From Pezizomycotina sp. ARF18 (Eukaryota > Ascomycota): a stretch of DNA of 64,000 nt. The stretch lies in NCBI GenBank assembly GCA_002224055.1, contig AZLU01000149.1, positions 1-64,000 of the forward strand, given 5' to 3'. The position numbers and the translations under genes are program-made. Under the pieces are notes generated by a model that was not told the DNA's origin, did no database searches, and was given only the letters and a program-made list of their open reading frames with translations. Below, one piece after another: positions 23,301 to 35,908 of this stretch (position 1 is the first letter of the stretch; the number at the start of each line of letters is the position of its first letter).

Positions 23301-25042
23301 CTGTCCCTACGCAGGTTTGCGAAAACGCGTACTTGCAGCTATCGGATAGCTATTAGACTATGAGTCCCGCGAGAGAGTATCGGGGGTTTAATGGCCGATT
23401 TGGGATACCCTTTGAGCACTCTCGGTTCTCGCTAAAAGTTCATAATTTAGTATATAGCTCTAGTCGTGTTTGCCATCTCTATTAGAGTTCAATAGCTACT
23501 ATCATAGCTACCTAGCTCTGCTGAAGTTTACACCAAATAGTAATCAGTATTAACGCCGAGCCGTGTACTAATCGTCACTAGAAAGCCGAGAGCTGAAAAC
23601 CATATAACATTACCGCAAAATAAAGCCAATGAGGTTCTTAATTAACATAGAGCAGAGAAAAAAAAGGATTTTTCCCCCAGTCCTTAGCAGTTATCTTAAT
23701 GAATATATAATTTCCCGTGAAAACGGAAATATTCGTACTGTAGATTAGATTTGTTTATTTGTGGAGTTGTCCGATTTCTTTATACCGCTACATTACGATC
23801 GCAATTCCTAAAGGAATAAAACATCCGGTATTCTAAAGGTATACAGCCCTATAGTAACCTATAAGTGATTATCTTATTTATTCTAAGCTATTACGAATAG
23901 GAATATAATGACTCAGGATGATTTGGTAGTTTTATGTGACAGTGGCGAATATTTGGAGCCCCAGGCTGATACATGCGTAGCGCCATGCAGACTTCAAGAG
24001 TTTCTCCACGCCGTCGCAAATTGACTTTTTTACTTCTTTAGATCACAGGGTTTTCCGCTCCTCTACGAGTGGGTCTTGGCACATCCAGTAGCGTTAGAAT
24101 CATTATAGGGCCGTTGTTAGAGATTAACACGAATCTAAAGCTGCTTTCCATCTGCTTCCCTAAAAAACGGCTCTGTTCTCCGAGGTTTACAGGAGTTCGC
24201 CTGTCACAATTCCGAATATTCCCGTAGCCACACATCTCCGGAGACCCCCCACCGCCACAACTCGCGGCGTCCTGTAGCGGCTTATCGTGGTATAACGTAT
24301 AGAAAACATTGCTCGACACTACTAAACAATAAGGTCACTATACCTTTTGGCCAGGTAACTCTCCTTCTTGCTTTCCGTCAAAATTTAACCCGCGACTGGG
24401 CTTTTGGGTCACCCCCCTTTAACGAGCCTGATCCTTGTACTGTGGCCCATCATTCCTATACACACCACTTTGCTCTTACATGAAGCGCTCTAACTTAAAG
24501 TCGTCCTTACAGTGCTTCGGTCGGGTGGCACATGAAAAATAACCCCATTTAGAAAAGAAATTCCTTATCCAGACGAGGAAGTACAAACGCTCCTGTTTAG
24601 ATAACCTTCTAGTCTGTGCACTTGATGGGCTGAGAGACGCGCGTACCAAGGAATGGAAGAGAGACATTTAGGTGCCTTATATCCACCTGCCCCATTAATG
24701 ACCCGTAATGTCGCTCAGGGGGTATATTGTCTGCACGGGGGTTACTGTACACATTTTACATGGAAACTGAGCGGCACTGACACACGGTTACGAATGCGAA
24801 AGTGGATACTCCATGTGCCAAGGTGCTTGATTGTCCGTTCTTTCAAGACTGCAAACCTGTCTTGAATCTTTCTTTGCTGTTTATACAATTGTGGAGAAAA
24901 GGTTTATTCTCGTGGAGCTATATATTCCCATCGTTCCCTTCTAGCTAGGCTCGGAATCCAGTACTATACTACTGATATTCAAAGACTTCCAACAACCATT
25001 GTTCTCTATCGGCCGCGATCGAGCCTTTGGTATTTTCGATTC

Positions 25043-25693
25043 ATGGTCAATACACCAGCACCCCGAATGTTCATCCAACAACCGAGTAATATACATCTAA
25101 CCGGCGCACAACATCATTATCATCTGAGCGAGACGTTCACGAATTACTTCCGGCCAAATACTTTGGTCGCAATCCGAAAGGCTTTCACAATGATTTCTAC
25201 CCACGAGGCGCGCTTCTCCTCTAGAGGTACTATAAGACAACGACACATCCCTGATATCTCGACAAATATCAATGTATATGCTCGGCAATGGACGATTTCC
25301 GATATTTTAATGGCTAGTTGGATACTCATAATCGGGATCTTTAGTATTGTCTTATTGATCTGGGTAACGTGGACAATAATTACGCGGAGAGGTAGCAGCT
25401 ATGACTGGATGCTAGTCGTAGGTGCTTCTGAACGCGACATTGATGTGGAGGATTCAAGTGTTGGAGAGGGTAGCAGCATTTTAGCTGTCCGGCGAGACAG
25501 CGGTTATGGCAGCTCAGAGGACTTGCTGCTGATAGACACCGATGAGACACGGCCGACAATGCAGCAGAGAGGTAAAGGAGGATTTAGTGGCGAAGCAGTC
25601 GCCGAAGGATATAGCAATTCTCTCGCCCCGGTTGAAACGGTACCACCGCAAGACGAAGCGCAAATGCCAGGCTGTCACCACTACAATGGCTGA
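25043..25693 (+). CDS. single-helix membrane protein, intact
   Basis: An uninterrupted 216-codon frame starts at 25043 (MVNTPAPRMFIQQPSNIHLT); internal Met codons (for example MISTHEARFSS) are possible alternative starts. One strong transmembrane helix, ILMASWILIIGIFSIVLLIW, lies at about residues 96-115, followed by TRRGSSYDWMLVV. The cytoplasmic side is acidic and Ser-rich (DIDVEDSSVGEGSSILAVRR and DSGYGSSEDLLLIDTDETRP). There is no cleavable signal peptide. It lies between two seven-helix receptor genes on the same strand, with more than 2.6 kb of gene-free DNA after it. I recognise no family. An intact frame of this length among decayed DNA supports a real gene; it might also be the 3' exon of a longer one. 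Confidence 0.55.
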   Translation: MVNTPAPRMFIQQPSNIHLTGAQHHYHLSETFTNYFRPNTLVAIRKAFTMISTHEARFSSRGTIRQRHIPDISTNINVYARQWTISDILMASWILIIGIFSIVLLIWVTWTIITRRGSSYDWMLVVGASERDIDVEDSSVGEGSSILAVRRDSGYGSSEDLLLIDTDETRPTMQQRGKGGFSGEAVAEGYSNSLAPVETVPPQDEAQMPGCHHYNG

Positions 25694-28305
25694 GAGTTAA
25701 CATCACTGCGGCAGTAAATCCGAGGGAAGGGCGGAGGAGAAGCGAATTGGAATACGTTTACCGGGATCTTTGTCATAATGCACCTTGAACGGGGGGCGAT
25801 TCTCTTTTAGGGACTTTTTGATGAGGAATGAATGTTCTTTGGAGTTATTGTAAGCAGGTACACTTTATTAATAATGATACCATCGTTCTATTACATTGTG
25901 AGGGCCAATAATGCTGCTATGCCTATCAGTCACGGGCAATTAAATGTATTTTCAGGCGGGAAAGGCGTATAAACCCAGTATATATCCTTATACGGAACGG
26001 CAACATCCCGGTAGCTGAGCAACAGGTACAGGCGCACTCCGGTGCAACCAATGTATCATCGGAGGAAAGTCTTAGGTCAATGTAAACTCCACTCTTTCAA
26101 GTTGGAAGGCGAGCCAACGATGTAAGCACCTGTATCCACGGAAGTGGTAGAAGCTAGCGGAGCGGTAAACGAAGCTAGTATTCGATCTCTAGCTAGCGTC
26201 GGAGTTTACACCTAGTGGACCTTAATGCAGCTTCACTGATTACTGATATACGAATTGGTTCCAACAGTGTGTAAGCTCGTCCATCAAACAGATAATCGAA
26301 TAGCAGGTTCTTATTTAAAGGGCATTAAGTTCTGTTTGATATACGGGGGCGCATATTCTTCTCCCAACCCAAAAAGCCATTCAAACATTCTTTAAAATTT
26401 CCATAAAATGCCGATTGTGTGAGTGGGGGACCATACTTCAATACAAGGGCATCCTTGCATGGTAAATTGAATTTAGATGTTCCATATTGGAGTTTTTGCT
26501 ATATTACTTCTGTTCTGGGTGTATCCCGACTTAATGAAGTCTAATAACGGTATACTTCTCTCCTTACCTTGTGCAGAAATCCACTGCAAATGAATTTCTT
26601 TTCTCTCCTTGCTTTCCATCTATTCACTCTCTGCTAGTGATCAAATTTGTGACATGATGTGTTGGACGCCACAAAACATACAAACAAGTACTTCTGAATT
26701 GACATAATGATCATGTCACACATGCCCGTAGGCAGAAATCACTGCCCCACGTTTCTGTGGACTGATAATTATTCCTATCGTGGGAACATATAGCAGTCTA
26801 CTTGGAGCATTTTGGCCCACATGGTTACCAAACCAACATCCGTGAGCCTCACTTGGTTGGGAAGATCGTGGAGATAAACATTAATCGTTCTATCGGGGAG
26901 CATTAAAGTTAAGTTCGAAGCAAACCATCTAAATTAAATTTGGTAATACACCCAATCCATCTTTGTGATGATAAAGTTAGAGAATTTTCCGGAAGAGGGC
27001 GCCTTGTTAAACTCTACTTGGTGGCGCTTTTGGCGAAGTGCGAAGGGCGATCATTCGGAGATATTTTTCATTCACCCGGAGTTTTTTGGACCCTTCACTG
27101 AAGATGACGAAGATTTTGCGTATATTTCTTTGAGACGGAGCACCAACTGAGCTGATAAGGGGTTTCACTACCTTATACACCTCAGCCTAGCGGCCGTTAT
27201 TGACGAACTATTTCATAATCGAAAGCCGGATCGTGTCGCTCTGATGAGAATAAGAACGCGCAGGCGAGGTGGCGAACGGGCCATCAGTTTTTGTTCTTAG
27301 TTGAAAATAAAGGTCGCACGAAGCTTAATGGCGAGGGCCAGACTTGAGCAGCCGGCCTAGCACAGCCTCTTACGGTATATTTGCCGGAACTATCGACTCG
27401 TTAATTCTTTCTTCTTCGCAAATATACTAATCATACGATCACACGCTTAAAAAACGATCGCTCTTATAACGAAATTTATACATCATAATCACTTCATAAG
27501 CAAACCCCACGGAGTGGCCGGTTATCCAAGTTTTTTGATAGGGCCCGGAGACGTAGTTGTAAATGCGACTTCTAGCTGTCGACATCTCCTCAGTAGTTCA
27601 TTGTGGTGTTAACAATGTAAGTACGGCACCCACAGCACATGCATTTCAGATCCACAGCATGCCCAGCTTTTTATCCCCGGAAATCGATAATTTATAATCG
27701 AGATCACTTATATACTATTAATTCCCCCCCCAATCCTTCTGATGTTCTGCAAACCGATTTGATATAATCTCGGCCCCGGAAATTGGAAATTTACTTAAAA
27801 CAGGGATACTTTTATCACACAATTTCCAGAAGACAAAAAAACAACTCCACATGCCTATTCCGAGCGTGGAGGATATTGTCATGATAGGAACCCTTAACCT
27901 GGAAAACCCGGACAAACATATCCTTGACGGACGGCGAATGAACGGAGTCTCCTTCGCCTTACTTTGTGTAATCTGAAAGAGAATCGCTACAAACAATGTA
28001 TATTTGATACTGTGTCTTTCTGATATATGCCACGCGAGCATCGCCTCGTATTCAGGCGAAAGGTTAAGAACCTTGTTCTATTACGAGATCTTTTGACAAT
28101 ATGATTTTCCCGCGGGCTACGTCTTTATTATGCAGCCGTCAAAAATATCGGCAAAATGGTTATCAAGCCACGGGTGGTGGAGATATACCCGGCGTTAATG
28201 ACTCCTGTATATATTCCGCCGTTCTTTCGTAATGACAGGTCGCTATCTCCTTATATTTTGTCACAAAAACGAAGCTATATACAACGTTCATACATCAAGA
28301 GAATC
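25694..28305. other. gene-poor region
   Basis: No supported gene. A 61-codon frame at 26965-27150 and a 107-codon minus-strand frame at 27718-28041 show no domain. A plus-strand frame leads into the next gene from 28156, but the start at 28306 fits its paralogue better. Confidence 0.45.
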
Positions 28306-30192
28306 ATGAAGTTTGAATCTATACAGAGCAGTTATCCTTTGTCCTCCCCAGATCCCTATCAGGTATGCGCATTAATTTACCTAGTTGGAGAATATTTCCC
28401 GACCGAAACGCTCTCTGAGTACCTTGAGTCGCCCACGTTTACTTCTTTGCTTAGCGTAAACGCTACTCAATCCGTGCGGAATGCCTATTCTGCTGCTTTC
28501 GGTAACGTCAACCCCAGTACTGCGTCGCGAATGGTACAAGAGAAGCTCGATCACGAACGGAGGTACAACATCATACTCGCGGTTTGGATATGTGGAATCG
28601 TTATTAGCGCATTATTCGCTTTCTTGCGTATCTTTGCGAAGTCTACGATCATTAACAGTGGAATGAAAGCGGACGACTGGATGATATTCAGCGGACTGGT
28701 AGGTCTTGATATCCGAGTTTGCCTAGGTTTAATATCTAATTCTCTGATACGATCTTTGTTCTCCAGATTTTCAAAGTTACAACCGGTCTTTGCTTGCTTG
28801 TACCGGTCGGTATGTTCGCTTTGAGTTCCATCAAGTATGATTTTGAGTCAAGCCATATGCCCCAGAATACACTAATATTGATTCGCGGTGATTAGGCTCA
28901 CAGCGTGTTTATCAGCATTTATGGGACGTTAGCTTCGCAGATACAGTAAACGCCATGAAAGTCAGTAGCTGCTCACCTCGATGACGGATGGAAGAAATCA
29001 GGATAGACTTGTGTTACCTTGCTACCGTTTGTTTTGTCTTCCGAACCTCACACCAAGCTAACTATCTTCCGACGCAAGTGGGTCCTCATAGCATGGTCTA
29101 CGTGTTAGTTGGCCGCCTTCTCACACAGTTATCGATCTTGGAGATCTATCAGAGGTTTGGAGACTCGGCAAACTTTGAAAGACTGCGCATAGGGGTGCAG
29201 ATTCTCTGTATTCTCAGCACGATCGGTCTATTTCCATACATTTGGATTGGATGTACACCGCTATTCCGCCTGAGCCAGCAAAAAATGTTAAACCAATGCG
29301 TAAATCACACTTTTCCAGCTGGAGAGGCAGCGAGCGGGTTCTTCATTGCGACAGACTTTATTATACTGTAAGTCCCGCATTTTTGTGTCCCAATTAGAAA
29401 TGTAGAGACAAAAAGCGAAACCCACTTTTCTTTCCCTTCCTTTTTTTCGTTCGACCTGCAGCCTTTTTGAATCCAACATTGTTTTAGTTGGTTCTGTCTC
29501 GGCAATTGCTCATACCTTCGCTTGGTCTTGCTTTATCTTATAATCTGATCTTAATGCTATTCCCGCGACCCGCTCTTGTTTGCTGATCACTTTCTTCATC
29601 ATGTCCTTCTGTTCGTGTTAGAATCCCGAGATCAAGCTTAGCTGTGCACATTCCCCACCATGCATTTCTTCAATGATCTGCTAACCGGATATCTATATTA
29701 GAATTTTTCCTGTTCGATAGTGTTCTCTCAGAAGCTCAAACTACCTCTGAGGACCAAGCTATGTGTTCTAGCAATGTTCACTATAGGATTGGTGTAAGTC
29801 GCTGAAAGCGAACGTTGTCCTTTCGCCGATAAACAAATTGCTCACTCAGAACGTAACAGTGCCGCAGTTTTCTCTATACTAAGGATTCATAGCCTGATCA
29901 TCGCTCGAGATACTCTAGACATCAGCAAGACGGCCTTCGAACTATCGATATACACCATGTTCGAAGTTCACCTCGGCGTTATCTGCGCTGCTTGCCCGCC
30001 ATTCGCGCTCTTATAAGGTCGCGGAATAAATCTAGTGTCGTAAGCGAGCTCGACCGGCCAATGCCATTGTGCGCCTTCACACGGAGACGACGTCTCACAG
30101 CTCAGACTCTCCTTCTGCATCCAGAAGCCGCGGTCGTACAGCAAGCGGGGCTAGTTGCCTCAGTAAAGCGGAGGAAGACAGAATCGAGGTGA
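28306..30192 (+). CDS. PTH11-related seven-helix membrane protein 2
   Basis: Paralogue of the gene at 17423. The start at 28306 (MKFESIQSSYPLSSPDPYQV) matches the paralogue's N-terminal length; 28156 is an alternative. Exon 1 holds YNIILAVWICGIVISALFAF and ADDWMIFSGL. Intron 1 is 28699-28766 (GTAGGT...CCAG). Next come IFKVTTGLCLLVPVGMFALS, QRVYQHLWDVSFADTVNAMK (aligning with the paralogue's DVRQIWDIDF), HSMVYVLVGRLLTQLSILEI, ILCILSTIGLFPYIWIGC and AASGFFIATDFIIL ending at a GTAAGT donor (intron from 29368). Exon 5 (from 29721) reads FSQKLKLPLRTKLCVLAMFT; intron 5 is 29794-29859. The last exon gives AAVFSILRIHSLIIARDTLD and FEVHLGVICAAC, then one shift into AIRALIRSRNKSSVVSELDR. It has more introns than its paralogue and at least two doubtful junctions, so it may be decaying. 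Confidence 0.65.
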
Positions 30193-31984
30193 ATCCTTTT
30201 CGGCCGGAAAGGTCGTTCCTCGATGTTGAGACCGCTCCCACTAGCCACAAGTCGGCGAGGGTTGTTCTCTCAAAATTCACGCCAGATAAAAAGCGCATTC
30301 ATTTTATACGTCCATAGAAATCTTCAGGAAAGAAAATTTACCTCGCATTTTCATAGAAAGTACAGCAGGCACCTGTCGTCTAACTCTTTTAGGTTTGCAC
30401 ATTAGCACAACAGCATTTTACGACATCAAGGAAGGCATACATAGCATGGATTTATATTCTCTTTATTTATTTATTTATGGTTTTTTTTGGGGGAGGCTAT
30501 TCGTAAATACGCTATATATTGATTACACAGATCCTTCATTTGGTAGCTTTGCATCGCCCGTTGTCTTTTCCTTCCCCCTCTTTAATAATGAGATCGAAAA
30601 GGTCCGTTGGTTTTTGTCCATTTATACATCATGTAATAGGTCTTCTAATAGATATCCGGCGTGTTATAGTCGACCCATAATATTAACTTATATACTGTGG
30701 TTTATCTTCAATCGTGATTGTTGATCTGATAATCTATGGTCGCGAATCTCAGCTATGACATCTCCTCCAGCCTTTACAAGCAATCGAACATCCAAATCTC
30801 TCTCCATTAGAGGTAAAAGACTTTGGTCGCGACACTACGTATGCACGAAGAAAACTTTTATAATTCTTTAAAGGAGAGTTCCACAAACCAACCCGGAAAA
30901 CAGGCTATTGAGTCAAATAAGGGGCTGATGCGTGATGGCGCTGTTTCGGTAAACGGGTCCGCCCACGAGATTGTTGAGGTGTTTAAGGCAGCAACGCTAA
31001 CATCCGACACGAGGCTGTCTCTACCAGCCCCGATTTTTCAGACGCTCCTAGAATGAATTGGCGGTAATTCCTGGCTTATTCAAAGAAGAACACTCTTCGT
31101 CAAGGATTGCCACAGTACGGCTGGAGGATGCAAGATTGATCAGATCTGGCAGCCTACGTGGGCCTTAAGATGCAGAAACAAATTCTAAACCTCCATCATT
31201 AAGTACATCGGAAGTCGGCGAAACAAAATTTTCTTTTGTAATCTGCAAGTCATCTTTGACGATATGTATCCCTCAACGCGGCAGGCGCCGTTTGTACGGA
31301 GCCGAATATATTATCGTCGGAATGCTACAACACCTTAAACAGTTTTTAACTTTCACACGATGAAACATTTCTAATGGTTTCTAACTGTGGTTTTTCAAGT
31401 CCGCATGAAAAGAAGTTATCAATACTTCGCGAAAATGTAACTATACTTCAGATCAAAGAGGCAAAAATGGTAAGATCCTAAACCTATCAAATAGTAAAAT
31501 GAAAAACGAGGGCTTCATCTATATCGCTTGTAAGATGTAGATAACGCCCGTCGGAGGAATTTGGAGCAAGGCGGACTGTTGATATACTGATATTAAGCTT
31601 GAACGCGGTAAACGCCGTTTCGGTAGTTAAATCTGGTGGACAAATTCGCCACGATCTTCGGAAGAACGGTTCATCTCGCGAGTTACCACGTTGGCGACGT
31701 TACACGGTACTAAACGATCTTCGATCTGTTTGAAAAGTTTATAACACGATCTTTGTTCGACTTGCACGTGTACAAGATCGCACAAGATCCAAGCCAGAGT
31801 TTCGGAAGGACGAAAATAATACATCGTGTAGGAGCTCGCGCGTCCGATAGTATCTAACGTTCAATAAGTTATTTAATTCCCTACTCCTTCAGACTACTTG
31901 ATGGTTTATATACATGTTCGACCAATAAGCGCGCTAGCTGTTATACCCACTCGAGCTATTGGGTGCTAATACGCTGACTACAGA
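30193..31984. other. intergenic before the secreted-protein array
   Basis: The frame at 30823-31056 (+, ending HEIVEVFKAATLTSDTRLSL) and the one at 31627-31824 (-, containing TREMNRSSEDRGEF) look faintly protein-like but have no partner or domain. A truncated first copy of the array begins near 31985. Confidence 0.4.
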
Positions 31985-32331
31985 TTCCGTTTAAGAAATG
32001 GCGGGCTTTCGACTCCCACCCCGCCAGGTTTTCTGCTATGGGAAGTATCGGCTTCAACGAGGAAGGCTATCTCATACGAGAAGGATATGATCATTGGAGT
32101 ACCAACGACGATGGTCGTATCCTATGGACGTGGGGGCCAGCTTTGAACTCCTGGTGGATTACTGCCCGAACAGTTTCATTTTCAAAAAAACGCAACCTCC
32201 TCAGAGCCAGACCACACGGTTACGCGTCCCGCAAACGGGTTCAGCAAAGACATCAGGTAATCCAAAGCCACAATAGGGCCCTATTGCCGGCTCCATCGAG
32301 AAACTTCTTGCTATTTGCGTTCGATCAATAA
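31985..32331 (+). pseudogene. secreted-family array, copy A (truncated)
   Basis: Recognised by the family motif YRFRLRNG followed directly by GSIGFNEEGYLIREGYDHWS and TNDDGRILWTWG. Compared with copies B-E it lacks the signal-peptide exon and the middle part of the domain (between LRNG and the FNxEGYL motif), so it is a remnant. It marks the 5' edge of the array. Confidence 0.6.
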
Positions 32332-32842
32332 GATAAGACGTCAAGCTACGCATTCGCGGGAATTATTGTAATCGGTTTTCGTGCTTGAATTCGCTATCGA
32401 TCTAACTTAATCTAAGGCATTTCTGATTTCTGGACCGTTTGAAGTATATAGTGATGTATTTATAGAAATAGGCGATGTTTCGGGGAAATCTAAGGCTCGT
32501 ATTCGATTAATTGACTATTTAGCTAAGACTAAAAAGTGAGGAAAGCAAAGCCCCCGCAAAGTCTGTTTCACGGTACCAAAATTTTGGAAGCTATCGTTAT
32601 GCAGTTAAGCTGCTTGTTAGACACGGGGGCGCGCACGTTGCAAGATTTACTTTGTAGTCCTGGGCATGAACAGCTCAGCCATGCCACCGAGGAGTTCAAC
32701 TTTTCCCCGGACTTGCATATAAAGATGTGGCCGTCCTTCTAAATCTTTAAATGGGCCCTCTTTGCGGACAGAGCCAGCTCCTCTACCCAGAATTTGCGGT
32801 TTCGGATAGACCTTACATTGTCCACAAACCCTATATCTCAAT

Positions 32843-33770
32843 ATGGTTGCGGTTACGAATCTGCTTCGGATTCTTGTATGCTTTGCGACACTTGTATTCG
32901 CCTCTCCAACTCCCCTCATACGCGAAGGCTCAAATCTAGAACCTCCGAACAGCAATGTGTACTTTGCTCTTCAGTTATAGATCCGAGACCGACTGCGGAA
33001 CAAAGCGAGTAAGCGATATCCCAAGCATTTCTTTTGATTCCCGCTTTTATTACATCTCCTCATTTCCAAACTCTAACCGTTCTCCTGTCTAACCTACTAT
33101 TCAATCGTGGCCAAAGCGTCTTTCTTACTTAATACTAATCTTTTCCCCTTAAAAGTCTTCACCTCGCGTACCTCACCCTCCTCCCCCATAGCTCATGTCC
33201 AAACGTCTACGAGCTCTGCATATTGAACGATGCTCGCAACAGCGCCCTGACTATAAGTTTATTTTAAGAAACGGTGAGCTTTGGTACCAGCATACGCGGG
33301 ACTCAATACCGCTTCAGCTCGCATTCCATCGGGCAGATCCTGGGCCGAACGGCTGGTCAAAAGCGTTTTTCATTCCACCAGCGGCAATCACAACTACCCT
33401 GATCAGAGAGCGCTTACCCGGTGTTCCAGGTCCCATAAATTTCAACCGTGAAGACTTCCTAACGAAGGGCGGCATCGACAACTGGACTACAAAATAAGCT
33501 TAGGGAGGGGATAACGAGACAATTCAAGAGAACTTTCTTATTAATTGGGGTGCTATACCAGCCCCTGGAGATCAAGCATCTATAAAGATCCATCTTGAAA
33601 ACGACCGAAACCTGTACGTCAGACCGCTCGGCCGGCCCATCCACCGAACCGGTTCCTCGATTATTTCAGATCTCAATCCACGGGAGCCAAGAGAAGGAGG
33701 AGGCGGTGGATAATTTTTTCGAGGGAGTTTCCGCTTGCCTGTATCCATTCAATAATCCATCATGTCTAGC
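32843..33770 (+). CDS. secreted-family array, copy B
   Basis: Exon 1 starts at 32843 with a signal peptide, MVAVTNLLRILVCFATLVFA, then SPTPLIREGSNLEPPNSNVY and the family motif YFALQ, ending in PRPTAEQSE at a GTAAGC donor. The intron is 33009-33191. Exon 2 carries RPDYKFILRNGELWYQHTRD, PLQLAFHRADPGPNGWSKAF, FIPPAA, PGVPGPINFNREDFLTKGGI and DNWTT, then a C-terminal half with IHLENDRNLYVRPLGRP. The secreted product would be about 270 residues. The frame is interrupted a few times. No known domain is recognised; the wide Tyr/Phe/Trp spacing suggests a beta-rich fold. Confidence 0.6.
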
Positions 33771-34415
33771 TACAGAATGAGAACCTAGTATAGTGTATTT
33801 CAGGCGTGAATTTGACTTAATTAGCCGTAGGGCGGCGCTTGGAAAGGTCCATGATTATATCCTTTCAATAATACATTCTGCTCCTCTTATACTGTTTTTC
33901 GAGGCGATTACTATTAAAACCAGATCAATGCATCGTTATCGCATCATGTTCCAATCGCTTTGAGTACCCGAATATAATAATAATATACTATTCAACCTGC
34001 GCCTTGTATCTTCTTACCATTTAGCCAAGGCGAAAAGATAAGGTATTTACTCTCCGCATAAAACTCCTGACATGCTGTCAAATTGCGTGCTACAAGCTCC
34101 GTAGTTAAGGTCGGCCTGAAACACAATCGCAAGAATTTATCTCATAAAAACAATGCATAAAATTTCTGACCCAGCCAGCCATGTCGGGGCGTCAATCAAC
34201 GCCTCACGCGCTATTATGCGAAACTCGAGCCCGAAACACCCCACAAAGGCTAACAGGTATCCGCTGATTCGTAGTGTGATATGCGTCCTTCAAAGACAAC
34301 TTGTATATTAAGACCGTCTATTCCTTTAGAGTTTCAACGCTCGCTTGCGTACACAGTTTGCATTTTTCCATCTACCGATCCTATTGTTAAAAGCTTCAAA
34401 AACATTCATCTCGAC

Positions 34416-35198
34416 ATGCGCACTATTGCCAATCTTCTCCAAGTAATTGCCTACCTTTCCACACCTGGTACGGCCATCCTATGCCGGATAACGAGGGCGA
34501 ATTCTTCGCTCTTCAAGCAGCAACTCCCGTAAAGCCGGAGCACAGGCAATTAATGAGCTCTCCAAAGCTCCTTTTCACATACCTGGCGAATGCCGGACGG
34601 CGCCGATTATATTCTTGAACTAATAAAGATATATTATGAAAAGGTACAATGGCGGATATATTACTGTCTCAGCCAGTCCACTGGACCCAGACGTTTACGT
34701 GCTACGATTTAATAATAACGATCCTTCCAACAAGCCTAGCTACAAGTTCCGTTTAGATAACGGGGAACTTGAGTACTGCACAGCGATGTGACAACTTCGA
34801 CGATGTTAAGGGTGTATTCAGGAAGGCAGAGCCGCGCCGGTAAGGCAGATGAAGTCTACTTTATCCCAAAGGCGAGACCGAATACCAAGATCATGGTTGC
34901 TCTCCCCGCGAATCTAGCTCCCCAGGAGTTTTCGGGTTCAACGACGGAGGCTATCTAACTAAAAGCGGCGTTGATAGCTGGCATATCCCTGGAAATTATA
35001 AAGATTCCGATGGAAAGCTGTTCGAGTTCTGGTGCATTTTGTGTGGCTGGTTCGAGGGTAAGCCACATGACTTCAGACAAGAAAGGGTCCATCTTCAAAG
35101 GATACCCAAGCCTAGACGTAAGAGTTAGACCGCTAGGCCCACCAACCGGCTTGTCGAAGGCATTGAGCCAACTGACATTGAACTGGAGGATAGGGTAG
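34416..35198 (+). CDS. secreted-family array, copy C
   Basis: Exon 1 starts at 34416 (MRTIANLLQVIAYLS, a weak signal peptide) and reaches DNEGEFFALQAATPVKPEH, with the FALQ motif. Exon 2, from about 34640, reads YNGGYITVSASPLDPDVYVL, then KPSYKFRLDNGELEYCTA, KADEVYFIPKARPNTKIMVA, GFNDGGYLTKSGVDSWHIPG, SDGKLFEFWCILCGWFEGKP and the tail RVRPLGPPTGLSKALSQLTL. All family landmarks occur in order, in more than one frame. It is the most diverged of the full-length copies. Confidence 0.55.
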
Positions 35199-35908
35199 GC
35201 TATTGTTGGAGGGAGATTTTCATCCTGTATTCAATTCCTATTGTCAACAATTTTTGTAGATATAAAAATATAGTCTTTTCATTCTCGCATAAAGATCTAC
35301 TTTACAATCTATGATTCTTCGCTTTCTTTCCCTTACTTTTTTGCCAGCATTCGAATATTAATTTGTAAGCATAAAGGTCCCGTGCCGATTTGTTTTCAAA
35401 ATATTACCCAGCCATGGAGTCTGAAAGTCTTGAAGGGTATCAAAATCCTGGCATATAATCATTTAGCCGAAATAAAAATCGAAAGATGATATTTTTGGCC
35501 TTATTTGAAGCTACTAGTATACTATTAGCAATACTCCTCTACTGTTTAAGCCGCCGATAGTAAACAGGGAGTGTTCGGACAAGTGACATTTCAGATGCTG
35601 CCCATTAGGCATGGAAGGTGCCGGCCAAGCGATGCAGGGCGTGTCAACACCTCTCTCGTTATTATGCGAGACCTGAGCTCTATTTTCTTATTTTTATTGC
35701 CTTCGTTTTATATTCCGGCCTATCCCACGGCCACCTCCTCAGGCTGAGATTCTGGTTAGCGTTTCTATACCCCAAATACCGTAACACGAGTTGCATATAA
35801 GGACGGTATTCCATTTGACTTCGATACAACCTACCGCCTTTCTGTTCTAGAATTTGCGACTATCGGCTTGGTTTTGTTTATTTATCTAGGAATTCCGGAT
35901 ATTTCAGT

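Larger units (their letters stand above)
19135..25042. other. 5.9-kb gene-poor region
   Basis: No coding region is supported. Open frames up to 173 codons (22737-23258) and 105 codons (20765-21101, both strands) lack domains, splice signals or paralogues here. Base composition is only moderately AT-rich, so this is not a simple AT isochore. It holds a T13/A28 junction at 19441-19481, a smaller T/A junction near 19871-19892 and a T tract at 20312-20334. Likely old, decayed DNA. Confidence 0.5.
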
